Source: Bradyrhizobium forestalis (lineage in GTDB: Bacteria > Pseudomonadota > Alphaproteobacteria > Rhizobiales > Xanthobacteraceae). Taken from it: a stretch of DNA of 61,533 nt. The DNA is taken from positions 1 to 61,533 of the forward strand of contig NZ_PGVG01000043.1 in the NCBI RefSeq assembly GCF_002795245.1. Direction: 5' to 3'. Every line of letters begins with the position of its first letter. Positions within the stretch are counted from its first letter, which is position 1. Positions 16,854 through 25,826 of this stretch are shown here, piece by piece. Under the pieces are notes generated by a model that was given only the letters and a program-made list of their open reading frames with translations, made no database searches and had not been told where the DNA came from. The position numbers were made by a program, and so were the translations under genes.

Positions 16854-17240
16854 ATGATGCAAATGCCGGTCTACGAATATCTCTGTGACGACTGCGGTCC
16901 ATTCAAGGACCTTCGCCCGATGGCGGAATGCGACGATCCGCAAAGCTGTCCGCACTGCGAGACCATGGCGCCCCGCGTCATCCTGACCGCGCCGAATTTC
17001 TTCTGCATGCCGGCGGACAAGCGCAAGGCGCATGCCGTCAACGAGCGCAGCACGCACGCACCGCAGACGCTGGCGCAGTACAAGGCCTCGCACGGCCCCG
17101 GCTGCGGCTGCTGCTCGTCAGGCAAGACCGTCAAGGACACGGGCGCGACGGACAGGAAGAAGCCTGCGCGGCTGATGACCAAGACCAGGAGCGGCGCCAA
17201 GGGCTTCCCGACGGCGCGGCCCTGGATGATCAGCCATTAA
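16854..17240 (+). CDS. fmdB: FmdB family zinc-ribbon protein
   Basis: A small protein of 128 residues with the FmdB N-terminal zinc ribbon: MPVYEYLCDDCGPF, then CPHCETMAPRVILTAPNFF. FmdB of Methylophilus was proposed as a regulator of the amide genes; its biochemical role is not settled. A second cysteine cluster (GCGCCSSG) lies near residue 85. Three closely spaced ATGs (16854, 16857, 16863) are possible starts, and 16863 gives the canonical MPVYEY beginning. It lies between formamidase and amidase genes in the same direction. Confidence 0.88.
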   Translation: MMQMPVYEYLCDDCGPFKDLRPMAECDDPQSCPHCETMAPRVILTAPNFFCMPADKRKAHAVNERSTHAPQTLAQYKASHGPGCGCCSSGKTVKDTGATDRKKPARLMTKTRSGAKGFPTARPWMISH

Positions 17241-17285
17241 CACCACGCGATGACCTCACACGAATAGAAGACAGGAGCGCTCAAC

Positions 17286-18326
17286 ATGCTTCACGGCGAT
17301 ATTTCCAGCAGCAACGACACGGTCGGCGTCGCGGTGGTCAACTACAAGATGCCCCGCCTGCACACCAAGGCCGAGGTGCTCGACAACGCCCGCAAGATCG
17401 CCGACATGATCGTTGGCATGAAGGTCGGGCTTCCCGGCATGGATCTTGTGATCTTCCCGGAATATTCCACGCAAGGCATCATGTACGACTCCAAGGAGAT
17501 GTACGAGACGGCGTCCGTGGTGCCGGGCGAGGAGACCGCGATCTTCGCCGAGGCCTGCCGCAAGGCGAAGGTGTGGGGCGTGTTCTCGCTCACCGGCGAG
17601 CGCCACGAGGAGCATCCGCATAAGGCGCCCTACAACACCCTGATCCTGATGAACGACAAGGGTGAGATCGTGCAGAAGTACCGCAAGATCATGCCGTGGG
17701 TGCCGATCGAGGGCTGGTATCCCGGCAATTGCACCTATGTCTCCGAGGGTCCGAAGGGTCTCAAGGTCAGCCTGATAATCTGCGACGACGGCAATTATCC
17801 GGAGATCTGGCGCGACTGCGCCATGAAAGGCGCCGAGCTGATCGTGCGTTGCCAGGGCTACATGTATCCGGCCAAGGAGCAGCAGGTCATGATCTCAAAG
17901 GCGATGGCCTGGGCCAACAACGTCTATGTCGCGGTCGCCAATGCCGCCGGCTTCGACGGCGTCTATTCCTATTTCGGCCACTCCGCGATCATCGGCTTCG
18001 ACGGCCGCACCCTGGGCGAGTGCGGCGAGGAGGATTACGGCATCCAGTACGCCCAGCTGTCGAAACATCTGATCCGCGACGCGCGCCGCAACGGTCAGTC
18101 GCAGAACCATCTCTACAAGCTGGTCCATCGCGGTTACACCGGCATGATCAACTCCGGCGACAGCCCGCGCGGCGTGGCGGCGTGCCCGTATGATTTCTAC
18201 AAGAACTGGATCAAGGATCCCGAAGGCACGCGCGACATGGTCGAGGCGATGACCCGCTCGACGCCGGGCACCGACGAGTGCCCGATCGACGGCATTCCCA
18301 ATGGGGCAGCGGCGAGCAACTACTGA
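17286..18326 (+). CDS. amiE: Aliphatic amidase
   Basis: It hydrolyses short aliphatic amides (acetamide, propionamide) to carboxylate and ammonia in the cytosol. The 346-residue protein is the same length as Pseudomonas aeruginosa AmiE and keeps the triad at identical numbers: Glu59 in FPEY, Lys134 in YRKIMPW and Cys166 in IICDDGN. The start MLHGDISSSNDTVGVAVVNY matches the family. An AGGAG site precedes the ATG. It ends the urt-fmd-ami cluster; no urease gene is present in the window. Confidence 0.96.
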   Translation: MLHGDISSSNDTVGVAVVNYKMPRLHTKAEVLDNARKIADMIVGMKVGLPGMDLVIFPEYSTQGIMYDSKEMYETASVVPGEETAIFAEACRKAKVWGVFSLTGERHEEHPHKAPYNTLILMNDKGEIVQKYRKIMPWVPIEGWYPGNCTYVSEGPKGLKVSLIICDDGNYPEIWRDCAMKGAELIVRCQGYMYPAKEQQVMISKAMAWANNVYVAVANAAGFDGVYSYFGHSAIIGFDGRTLGECGEEDYGIQYAQLSKHLIRDARRNGQSQNHLYKLVHRGYTGMINSGDSPRGVAACPYDFYKNWIKDPEGTRDMVEAMTRSTPGTDECPIDGIPNGAAASNY

Positions 18327-18539
18327 GTCATCGCGGATGCCGCGGGGCGATACGGGCGCGAACCCTGTATGCGCAGAATGAGAATATTGGCCCGGCAAAA
18401 CCGTGGCGCGGTTGCAACATAGGAGTCGGATTCTGCCTCGGTTGTGCGCCAAACGGGCGCATTCCGGCGCCGCCGTAGTTCTACGGAGCCTCGTCATAGC
18501 CTAAGTTCCCGGCGGAATTGCTGGGAATGGGGGTGTCGC

Positions 18540-21500
18540 GTGAGTGAGGGGCTGTGGAGGCGGCAGGGTCGACTGCGCCGATCCGTCGCTGCGTCGCTCG
18601 CCGGCGTATCGGCGGTCTTCGTCGGCCTCAGCCTTTGCGCGACGCCGGCCAACGCGCTCTGCGCACCCGATCCGACCACCAGCGGCCAGACCGTCACCTG
18701 CAGCGGCACGGATGCGGACGGCTTTCAAGCCGGGGGTGGCGTCGACAGCCTCAATGTCAATGTGCTCTCCGGCGCGACCGTGAGCGACAACGGGACGGTC
18801 TCGATCGGCGTCAACAATTCGAGCACGGTCACCAACAATGGCAGCCTGTCGGCAGGTTCGGGACTGATCGGCATCGCCGCCGCAAATTCGAACACGGTGA
18901 CCAACAGCGGCAGCATCACGGTGCTCGACAACGGTAGCGGCATCCTTGTGATCGACAACAACGTCATCGCCAATGCGGGAACGATCACGACCGGTGATAG
19001 CGGCGCCGCCATCCGGATCGGCGACAACAACATCGTCACCAACAGCGGCGCGCTGTCGATCGGCGCGTCAGGCGCGGGTGTGTTCTCCGGCCAGAATAAC
19101 ACGATTACCAATGCCGCGATGGGGACGATCACTGGGGCTGACGACTCGATCGGAATTTTCATCATTTCCGGCGCCACCGTGACCAACGCAGGTGCGATCA
19201 CGGTCGGGGATTCCTCGGGCTTCTCTGGCGGTATCCTGGCGATCAGCAACAACAATACGGTCACCAACACGGCCACCGGCAGGATCACGGTCGGGCAGAA
19301 CGCCGCCGGCATCTTCATGCAGGGCAACGGTCAAACCGCCAGCAATTTCGGCGCCATCACGGCCGGCGACTCCGGCGTCGGCATTGCCGTGCTGGGGGGT
19401 GACGATGCCAAGGTGACCAACGGCGGCACCATCACCGCAGGTGACAGCGCGGCCGCCGGCATCTCGGTGCAGGGCGACCGGGCTACGATCAGCCAGAGCG
19501 GCACGATCAATGTCGGTGTTGGCGGCGCCGGCATCGCCTATTCCGGTTCGTCTGGCACGATCACCAACAGCGGGCGGATCACGGGTGCCGATTTTGCCGA
19601 TGGCCTCGTGGTTTTCGGCGATTCCAACACCATCACCAACACGGGCACGATCGTCGTCGGTGCCGCCGGCCTCGGCATCGACGTGAACACGTCCAGCACC
19701 ACCAACCAGGTCGTCAACACCGGCACCATCACCGTCGGTGCTGGTGGTGTCGGCATCAGCCTGAATGGTGGGGCGAATGTCTTCAACTCGGGCATCATCA
19801 ATGCCGCGGCCGGCCTGGCCGCAATCGAGTTCTGCAGCTGCGGCCCGAACACGCTGACGCTCGGCCCGGGGAGCGTCATCAACGGTGCTGTGCTGGGTGC
19901 CGGTACCGACACGTTCCAGCTCGGCGGCACCGGCAGGGACACGTTCGACCTCGGCCTGATCGGCAGCGGTCTCCAGTATGACGGCTTCTCGACCTTCAAC
20001 AAGGTCGACAGCTCGACTTGGACCGTGACCGGCACCGGCAATCAGGACTGGAACGTGCTGGGTGGCACGCTTCTGCTCGCCGGCACCATGAACGGCACCG
20101 TGAGTGTTGCCGCTGGCGGCACCTTCGGCGGCATCGGCACGGTCGGCACCACTACCATCAATGGCGGTACGCTGGCGCCGGGCAATCCGACCGGCACGCT
20201 CACCGTGTCCGGCGACCTCACCTTCACGTCGGCGTCGAGCTACACGGTGCAGGTCTCGGGTGCCAGCAACGGCCTCGCGGTCGTCACGGGCACGGCGACG
20301 CTCGGTGGTGCAACAGTCGTCGTCGTCCCGACCGGCTCGATCGCGAAGCACTACACGATCCTGAATGCGGGGACGCTGCCGGATACGTTCAATCCCGTGG
20401 TCGCGGGCCTGTCGCCGAACCTGCACGCGACGCTCAGCTCCGATCTCCACAACGTCTATCTCGACCTCGCGCTGGGCTATAGCGGCGGTCTCAACATCAA
20501 TCAGCAGAACGTCGCCAACGTGCTGACGAATCATTTCAACAGCACCGGCAGCCTTCCCGTGGCGCTCGCCAATCTCTCGCCGGCCGGTCTGACGCAGGCT
20601 TCCGGCGAATCGGGCACGGGATCGCAGCAGGCGACCTTCAACGCGATGAACCTGTTCCTCGGTCTGTTGACCGATGTGTTCGGTTCGGGGCGCAGCGGTG
20701 CGCCTGGGGCGACGCCGTATGCGAATGACGCGAGCGCCTATGCTGCGACCGGCAGGAGTGCGCGTGACAGAAGCGGGCGCGACGCCTTCGCCTCGATCTA
20801 CCGCAAGGCGCCGCCTGCGACCTTCGAGCAGCGCTGGGACGTGTGGGCCGCCGGCTATGGTGGCTCGCAGACCACCGACGGCAACACTGCCCTCGGCTCC
20901 AACACCACCAGCAGCAATGTCTACGGTACGGCCGTCGGCCTCGACTATCGCTTCTCGCCGTCGACGATCGCCGGTTTTGCGCTGGCCGGCGGCGGCACCG
21001 GCTTCAACGTCAACGGGCTCGGCTGGGGGCGCTCCGACCTGTTCCAGGCCGGCGCTTTCGTGCGGCACACGGCGGGACCGGCCTATATCACCGCCGCGCT
21101 TGCCTATGGCTGGCAGGATGTCACGACAAACCGCATCGTCACCGCCGCAGGCGTTGATCAATTGCGGGCGCAGTTCACCGCCAATGCCGTTTCGGGCCGG
21201 ATCGAGGGCGGCTATCGCCAGGCCACACAGTGGATCGGCCTCACGCCTTATGCCGCGCTCCAGGCCACCATGTTCAGCCTGCCGAACTATTCGGAGTTCG
21301 CGGTGGTCGGCAACAACACCTTTGCGCTCAACTATGCCGCCAAGGACGTGACCAGCAGCCGCACCGAGCTCGGCCTGCGCGCCGACAGGTCATTTGCGGC
21401 GGCCGGCGGATTGATGACCCTGCGCGGCCGTCTCGCCTGGGCTCACGACTACAATCCGGATCGCACCGTCGGTGCGGTATTCCAGACGCTGCCGGGTTCG

Positions 21501-21668
21501 GCGTTCGTCGTGAACGGTGCCGCGCAGGCCCGCGATGCCGCGCTGACCACGGCCTCTGTGCAGATGAACTGGATGAACGGCTGGTCGGCGTCGGCAACCT
21601 TCGAAGGCGAATTCTCGAACGTCACGCGGTCCTATGCCGGCAAGGGTGTCGTCCGCTACGCGTGGTAG
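18540..21668 (+). CDS. Autotransporter with beta-helix passenger and C-terminal beta-barrel
   Basis: A predicted type Va secreted/surface protein of 1042 residues from a GTG start (18540) behind GGGGGT; an upstream ATG at 18444 would spoil the signal peptide. Residues about 15-40 form the signal sequence ending TPANA. Residues about 60-470 are degenerate repeats built on TVTNSGTITVGDSGAGI, expected to form a beta-helix. A PATR-like segment (VSVAAGGTFGGIGTVGTTTI) follows near 545. Roughly the last 270 residues (from FEQRWDVWAAGYGG) are the 12-strand barrel, ending in aromatic Trp (GVVRYAW). No protease or adhesin domain is recognisable, so function beyond self-secretion is unknown. Confidence 0.92.
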   Translation: MSEGLWRRQGRLRRSVAASLAGVSAVFVGLSLCATPANALCAPDPTTSGQTVTCSGTDADGFQAGGGVDSLNVNVLSGATVSDNGTVSIGVNNSSTVTNNGSLSAGSGLIGIAAANSNTVTNSGSITVLDNGSGILVIDNNVIANAGTITTGDSGAAIRIGDNNIVTNSGALSIGASGAGVFSGQNNTITNAAMGTITGADDSIGIFIISGATVTNAGAITVGDSSGFSGGILAISNNNTVTNTATGRITVGQNAAGIFMQGNGQTASNFGAITAGDSGVGIAVLGGDDAKVTNGGTITAGDSAAAGISVQGDRATISQSGTINVGVGGAGIAYSGSSGTITNSGRITGADFADGLVVFGDSNTITNTGTIVVGAAGLGIDVNTSSTTNQVVNTGTITVGAGGVGISLNGGANVFNSGIINAAAGLAAIEFCSCGPNTLTLGPGSVINGAVLGAGTDTFQLGGTGRDTFDLGLIGSGLQYDGFSTFNKVDSSTWTVTGTGNQDWNVLGGTLLLAGTMNGTVSVAAGGTFGGIGTVGTTTINGGTLAPGNPTGTLTVSGDLTFTSASSYTVQVSGASNGLAVVTGTATLGGATVVVVPTGSIAKHYTILNAGTLPDTFNPVVAGLSPNLHATLSSDLHNVYLDLALGYSGGLNINQQNVANVLTNHFNSTGSLPVALANLSPAGLTQASGESGTGSQQATFNAMNLFLGLLTDVFGSGRSGAPGATPYANDASAYAATGRSARDRSGRDAFASIYRKAPPATFEQRWDVWAAGYGGSQTTDGNTALGSNTTSSNVYGTAVGLDYRFSPSTIAGFALAGGGTGFNVNGLGWGRSDLFQAGAFVRHTAGPAYITAALAYGWQDVTTNRIVTAAGVDQLRAQFTANAVSGRIEGGYRQATQWIGLTPYAALQATMFSLPNYSEFAVVGNNTFALNYAAKDVTSSRTELGLRADRSFAAAGGLMTLRGRLAWAHDYNPDRTVGAVFQTLPGSAFVVNGAAQARDAALTTASVQMNWMNGWSASATFEGEFSNVTRSYAGKGVVRYAW

Positions 21669-21699
21669 GCGCGCCTACAGGCTCAGGCGGGACTGCCAT

Positions 21700-21734
21700 C
21701 CTCCCCTGCCCCTCCAGGGACCCTCCAGGGGAGG
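21700..21734. terminator. Hairpin shared by convergent genes (family C-like)
   Basis: CCTCCCCTG (21700-21708) pairs with CAGGGGAGG (21726-21734). The loop itself contains CCCTCCAGGG. It lies in the 73-bp gap between the autotransporter stop and the MCE gene stop, so it may serve both. No T-tract follows on either strand. The sequence resembles the short TACCCTCCCCTGGAGGG elements at 48884 and 61390. Confidence 0.6.
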
Positions 21735-21741
21735 GTAAGCA

Positions 21742-22572
21742 TCACCGCTTCTTCTGCTCGGGGTTGCGCGGCGGGCGCGGGGCGGCAGCGGGCGAGGGCG
21801 TGCCGGCCATCTTGTTAGCGGCCTCGCTGACGTCGAGCAGCGAGCGGCGGATGTCTTCGAGGTAGGTCGCCGACTTCTTCTTCATGGTGCCGGCAAGCTC
21901 GTGCAGTCCCTTGACCTTCTCGAACAGCTCGTCGGCCTTGCCATCGACGAAGCCGGGCACCACCCCCTCGATCTTCGAGACCGCCTTGTCGAAGCCCGCG
22001 AAAGCGCTGTCGACCTTGGCCATGACGGAGTCGATTTCGCCGCCCTTGCTCCTGAGATCGGCGGTGTAGGTCTCGAACGTGTGCAGGCCCTCCTTGATCG
22101 CGGGGGCGTTGTTCACGATCGTGCGGTCGACACTGTGCAGGGTTTCGACGATGGATTCGGCGTCGCTGAGATCGGCCGTCAGCACGGGGATGCCGTCTGA
22201 GTCCAGCGGCACCGGCGGCGCGGAGGGGGCGCCGCCGATCAGTGAGATCGCGGCAATGCCGGTGAGGCCCTGGAACTCGATGCCCGCCACGGTGTCCTTG
22301 CGGATCGGCGCGGTGTTGTCGAGCATGACGAGCGCCACGATCCTGCGCGGGCTATCCAGCTTGATCGACAGGATCTGGCCGGCGGGAACGCCGTCGAAAT
22401 TGACCGGCCCACCTCGGCGCAGTCCGCTGGCGGAGCCGCCCTCGAACACCACACGCAACTGGCTGCGGCTCTGGATCGTACGCCATTTCTGCACGCCGAG
22501 CAGGCCGCCGAACGCCACGGCGATCGCCGTTAGCGTCGCCGTTCCGATCACCAGATTGCTCGCGCGTGCCAT
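21742..22572 (-). CDS. MCE/MlaD-domain protein
   Basis: A membrane-anchored periplasmic protein of 276 residues from the MCE family, which forms lipid-binding rings for phospholipid transport. One N-terminal membrane helix (about 7-27) is followed by an MCE domain (FEGGSASGLRRGGPVNFDG, then GQILSIKL, to about 120). A long helical region runs to about 250, ending in a Pro/Ala-rich tail. Usual partners (MlaE-type permease, MlaF-type ATPase, ABC_trans_aux lipoprotein) are not adjacent, so it is either an orphan or works with components encoded elsewhere. Confidence 0.85.
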   Translation of the reverse strand: MARASNLVIGTATLTAIAVAFGGLLGVQKWRTIQSRSQLRVVFEGGSASGLRRGGPVNFDGVPAGQILSIKLDSPRRIVALVMLDNTAPIRKDTVAGIEFQGLTGIAAISLIGGAPSAPPVPLDSDGIPVLTADLSDAESIVETLHSVDRTIVNNAPAIKEGLHTFETYTADLRSKGGEIDSVMAKVDSAFAGFDKAVSKIEGVVPGFVDGKADELFEKVKGLHELAGTMKKKSATYLEDIRRSLLDVSEAANKMAGTPSPAAAPRPPRNPEQKKR

Positions 22573-22699
22573 GCAGAGACGATTCTACGACCAAAGCGGG
22601 GAAGTTGGAAGGAGCCCGCAATGGTACATCGGGCGGGTTAACGACTTGTCCGCCGAAGCTCGAAGAGCGAAGGCGGAAGCGTAACTCGCCAACGCGACG

Positions 22700-24916
22700 T
22701 CAATGCCCGGCCGCACGCTTTGCCGCGGCGTTGTTCAACACGATCAGGGCATCGACGGCCACGCCCGTCTTGCTGTTGATCAGGAACGGGTTAACGTCGA
22801 CCGAGGCGATCCGGTCCCCGGCATCCGCGATCAGGTTGGAGAGCCCGACCAGCGCCTTCACCGCCGAGGTCTCGTGCAAGGCCGGCCTGCCGCGATAGCC
22901 GCGCATCTTGATGCCGGCCTTGGTGCGGCCGATCAGGAGCCGGGCTTCGGCCTCGTCCAGCGGTGCGCCGGCGAGGGCGACGTCCTTCATCAGCTCGATG
23001 TCGATGCCGCCGGTGCCGAACAGCACGACCGGCCCCATCTCCGCATCGAGCGAGGTACCGACCACGAGCTCGAGATCGGCCTTGACCTGCTGCGCGATCA
23101 GGATGCCGTCCAGCTTCGGGTTGCCCTTCAGCTTCTTCACCCGCGCGGTGATATCGGCGAACGCCTTCTTCACCTCGGCCACGCTGTTGAGGTTCAGCAC
23201 TACGCCGCCGATGTCGGATTTGTGCAGGATGTCGGCGCTGACGACTTTTGCCACGACCGGGAAGCCGATCTGCTTCGCGATCTTCACCGCCTCCGCCGCC
23301 GTCTGCGCGATCGCTTCCTTCGAGATCGGGATGCCGTAAGCCTTCAGCAGCGTCTTCGAGGCGACCTCGTCGAGCGCGGCGCCGTTCGCGGATTTCAGCG
23401 TCTTTTCCAGCACGGCGCGTGCGGCGGGCTTCGAGCGCGAGACGATGTCGGGCACCTCCTTGCGCAGCTTCGCATAGGCGAGCAGCGACTTGATCGCGGT
23501 CACCGCGCGGTCCATGCCCTGCATGACCGCGAGATGCGGCAGCGATTTGCGCAAGCCCTTGGTGAACTCGGTGAAGCCGATCGACATCGCGCTGATATAG
23601 ATCACGGGCTTGGAAGCCCGGCTCGCCATCTCGTTGACGATGCGCAAATTGCGCTCGCGCAACTCGTGCGGTGCCTTGGGCAGCTCGGCATCGACGATGA
23701 CGATGTCGATGTCGGGATCGTCGATCATCAGCTTGATCGATTTCATATAGACGGAGGGATCGACCACCGCGGCAAAGCCGGCGTCGAGTGGATTGCCAAC
23801 GATCGATCCAGGCCCGAGCATTCTTGCCAGTTCCGCGCTGACATGCGGGCTCAGCGGCGCAAAGTTCAGGCCTTCGGCATAGAAGGCGTCGATCAGCATG
23901 CCGCGCTTGCCGCCGGAGAGCGTGACGGCGGCGAGCCGGTCGCCTTTGGGAACGGCAGAGTGAACGAAGCATTCGGTGGTCTCGATCAACTCGTCGAGGC
24001 CGCCGACCCGGATCACCCCTTCGCGCGTCGCAATCGCGTCGAACGTCTCGATCGAGCCTGCGAGCGCGCCGGTATGCGCCATCGCAGCGGCGCGGCCACC
24101 CTCTGACGCCCCCAGCTTGAGCGCGATCACGGGCTTGCTGGCGGCGCGCGCCGCCTTGCAGGCGTCGCGGAAGGCCTTGGTGTTGCGCACGCCTTCGAGA
24201 TAGACGACGATCACCTTGATGCTCGGATCCTCGGCGAAATAGCGCATGAGGTCGGGCGTCTCGAGCCCGGCCTCGTTGCCTGTCGTCACCATGTAGCCGA
24301 CACCGACACCCCGATCTTCCAGCGCCTGACGGATCGCCATGACGATGGCGCCGGATTGGCCGGCGATCGCCACCGCGCCCTGTTCCATGGTGACGACGCG
24401 ATCGTCGATGTTGGTGAAGAGCTTTTCGCCGGCGCTCAAATTACCGAGGCAATTCGGGCCAGTGACCGCAAGTCCCGTCTCGCGCACCGCCGCCTGCAAT
24501 TCGGCGGCGAGCTTCTGGCTCTCGTCATCCTGCAACTCGCTGAAGCCCGAGGTGACGATGGTGGCCGAACGCGCGCCGGCCGCAGCCGCGTCGCGGATCA
24601 CCTGCACGGCAAAGCGCGCCGGCACCAGCACCAGAACGTGATCGGGCGTTTCCGGCAGGCTCGCGAAATCCTTGTAGCAGGTGACGCCCCAGATGCTCTC
24701 GCGTTTGGCGTTGATCGGATAGAGCCCGCCTTCGAAACCGTATTTGACCAGATTGTTCCAGATGCGCTCGGCATAATTGCCGGGTTTGTCGGTCGCGCCC
24801 ACCAGCACGATGTTGCGCGGGTGCAACATGGCGTGGATGCCCTTGACGATATCGCTGGCATCGGGCGGCGGAAACCATGGACGGAGCGCGGACGCAGCAG
24901 ACACATGGGCTTCCAT
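22700..24916 (-). CDS. ADP-forming acyl-CoA synthetase (acetate-CoA ligase family)
   Basis: A single-chain NDP-forming acyl-CoA synthetase of 738 residues. Residues about 25-150 are a CoA-binding Rossmann domain (HPRNIVLVGATDKPGNYAER). Residues about 160-480 are succinyl-CoA-ligase-like (AIAGQSGAIVMAIRQ). Residues about 505-738 are an ATP-grasp domain (KVVSADILHKSDIGGVVLNL). No GNAT domain is present, unlike Pat acetyltransferases. It would couple acyl-CoA formation or breakdown to ADP/ATP; the acid is unknown. The gene stands alone, between MCE and sortase genes. Confidence 0.88.
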   Translation of the reverse strand: MEAHVSAASALRPWFPPPDASDIVKGIHAMLHPRNIVLVGATDKPGNYAERIWNNLVKYGFEGGLYPINAKRESIWGVTCYKDFASLPETPDHVLVLVPARFAVQVIRDAAAAGARSATIVTSGFSELQDDESQKLAAELQAAVRETGLAVTGPNCLGNLSAGEKLFTNIDDRVVTMEQGAVAIAGQSGAIVMAIRQALEDRGVGVGYMVTTGNEAGLETPDLMRYFAEDPSIKVIVVYLEGVRNTKAFRDACKAARAASKPVIALKLGASEGGRAAAMAHTGALAGSIETFDAIATREGVIRVGGLDELIETTECFVHSAVPKGDRLAAVTLSGGKRGMLIDAFYAEGLNFAPLSPHVSAELARMLGPGSIVGNPLDAGFAAVVDPSVYMKSIKLMIDDPDIDIVIVDAELPKAPHELRERNLRIVNEMASRASKPVIYISAMSIGFTEFTKGLRKSLPHLAVMQGMDRAVTAIKSLLAYAKLRKEVPDIVSRSKPAARAVLEKTLKSANGAALDEVASKTLLKAYGIPISKEAIAQTAAEAVKIAKQIGFPVVAKVVSADILHKSDIGGVVLNLNSVAEVKKAFADITARVKKLKGNPKLDGILIAQQVKADLELVVGTSLDAEMGPVVLFGTGGIDIELMKDVALAGAPLDEAEARLLIGRTKAGIKMRGYRGRPALHETSAVKALVGLSNLIADAGDRIASVDVNPFLINSKTGVAVDALIVLNNAAAKRAAGH

Positions 24917-25056
24917 GGCGTGACCTCACCTGTTGTTCTTGTTTGGTGGCGCGTCACTCCCTTCTATGGCGAGTCCTTCTGAGTGGCAACCATGTGGGTG
25001 TCATGCCGTGTGGTGGAATGAAGTGCGCATCGGGGCGTGGTAGTTCGATCGGCGAT

Positions 25057-25626
25057 CTATCTGTCGGCTCCAATCAATGTTGCATGCAGGATGTAGCGCT
25101 CGGGGCCGGAGGTGACGGCGTCGAACGGCCAGCAGGTCGCGAGAATGAGCTCGAATCCCTGTGCCGCGGGATCGATGCCGGATGCATCGAAACGGACCAC
25201 GGCCGAAGAATCCGCGCGATAGCGAAAATGTCGACTGTCGCTGCGTGTGACATCGATGACGTCACCCATGGCAACGTTCCGCAGGAAGCGGAAATGCGTG
25301 TCGCGATGGGCGGCATAGACGGCAATCCCGCGTTCGCCCGCGTCAGCCGTTTGCTGGACATGGCCGGGTCCGAAAGCGAGCGCCTGTCCGCTCGCACCTT
25401 CCAGCACGATGGCGCTGGCGCCGATCCGCTTGACCTCGATCCGCGCGACCGGCCAGGTGTCGGCCCACGACCACGGCTTGACCGCCTGTCCCGTCGCGAT
25501 GCTTCGGTCAAACGCCCGCTCCAGCAGCACCTGCGCCAGCCATGCCTTGGCCTGGATGTAGGCGCCATCGCCGAACAGGATGAGGCCGATCAGCGCCAAT
25601 ACCAGGGGAGAGATGAGGCGGGGCAT
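25057..25626 (-). CDS. Gram-negative (proteobacterial) class sortase
   Basis: A predicted membrane-anchored transpeptidase of 189 residues. One N-terminal helix (about 5-25) is followed by the sortase fold with His107 (VYAAHRDTHF), Cys165 (LATCWPF) and Arg177 (SGPERYILHA), the standard triad. An in-frame ATG at 25647 is inside the end of repeat B1, so the ATG at 25626 was preferred. The neighbouring upstream gene encodes a vWA/VIT protein with an LPKTA-hydrophobic-RRR tail, its evident substrate. An intrinsic terminator and a repeat lie between the two genes. Confidence 0.9.
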   Translation of the reverse strand: MPRLISPLVLALIGLILFGDGAYIQAKAWLAQVLLERAFDRSIATGQAVKPWSWADTWPVARIEVKRIGASAIVLEGASGQALAFGPGHVQQTADAGERGIAVYAAHRDTHFRFLRNVAMGDVIDVTRSDSRHFRYRADSSAVVRFDASGIDPAAQGFELILATCWPFDAVTSGPERYILHATLIGADR

Positions 25627-25642
25627 CTGTATCTCTTTGTTG

Positions 25643-25744
25643 GTCATTCCGGGGCGGCTCGTAGGGCCGAACCCGGAATCTCGAGATTCTCAGGTGCGCA
25701 ACTGCGCACCGTAGCTCGATGCTTTGCATCGCCCCGGAATGACA
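25643..25744. repeat. Family B palindromic element B1
   Basis: It runs from GTCATTCCGGGGC to GCCCCGGAATGAC, with the internal GAACCCGGAATC and a near-copy of the 16-bp palindrome, GTGCGCAACTGCGCAC (25694-25709). It lies between the sortase gene and its substrate gene. Its left end supplies an in-frame ATG (GGAATGAC on the minus strand) for the sortase. Confidence 0.85.
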
Positions 25745-25748
25745 TCCC

Positions 25749-25795
25749 AAAAAGGCGCGCGCGGCCGTTGGTATGGGACGGGCAGCCGCGCGCGC
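25749..25795 (-). terminator. Intrinsic terminator of the sortase-substrate gene
   Basis: GCGCGCGCGGC (25755-25765) and GCCGCGCGCGC (25785-25795) form a perfect 11-bp stem. Read on the minus strand the stem is followed by C and five T (25753-25749). It lies 31 bp after the stop of the vWA protein gene, so the sortase gene probably needs its own promoter or read-through. Confidence 0.8.
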
Positions 25796-25826
25796 TGAAG
25801 CAGAGGAGTTCGGGGTTGCTCCTCTC

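Noticed and set aside
18444..18539. Upstream ATG for the autotransporter.
   Set aside because: It adds 32 Arg/Ser-rich residues before the signal peptide; the GTG at 18540 has a ribosome-binding site and leaves a normal export signal.
18700..19830. Regular repetition suggesting a CRISPR or satellite array.
   Set aside because: The repeats are degenerate, in frame and encode the beta-helix passenger.
19068..21161. A 697-codon minus-strand open frame opposite the autotransporter.
   Set aside because: It mirrors the repetitive passenger coding sequence; the sense frame has signal peptide, passenger and barrel in order.
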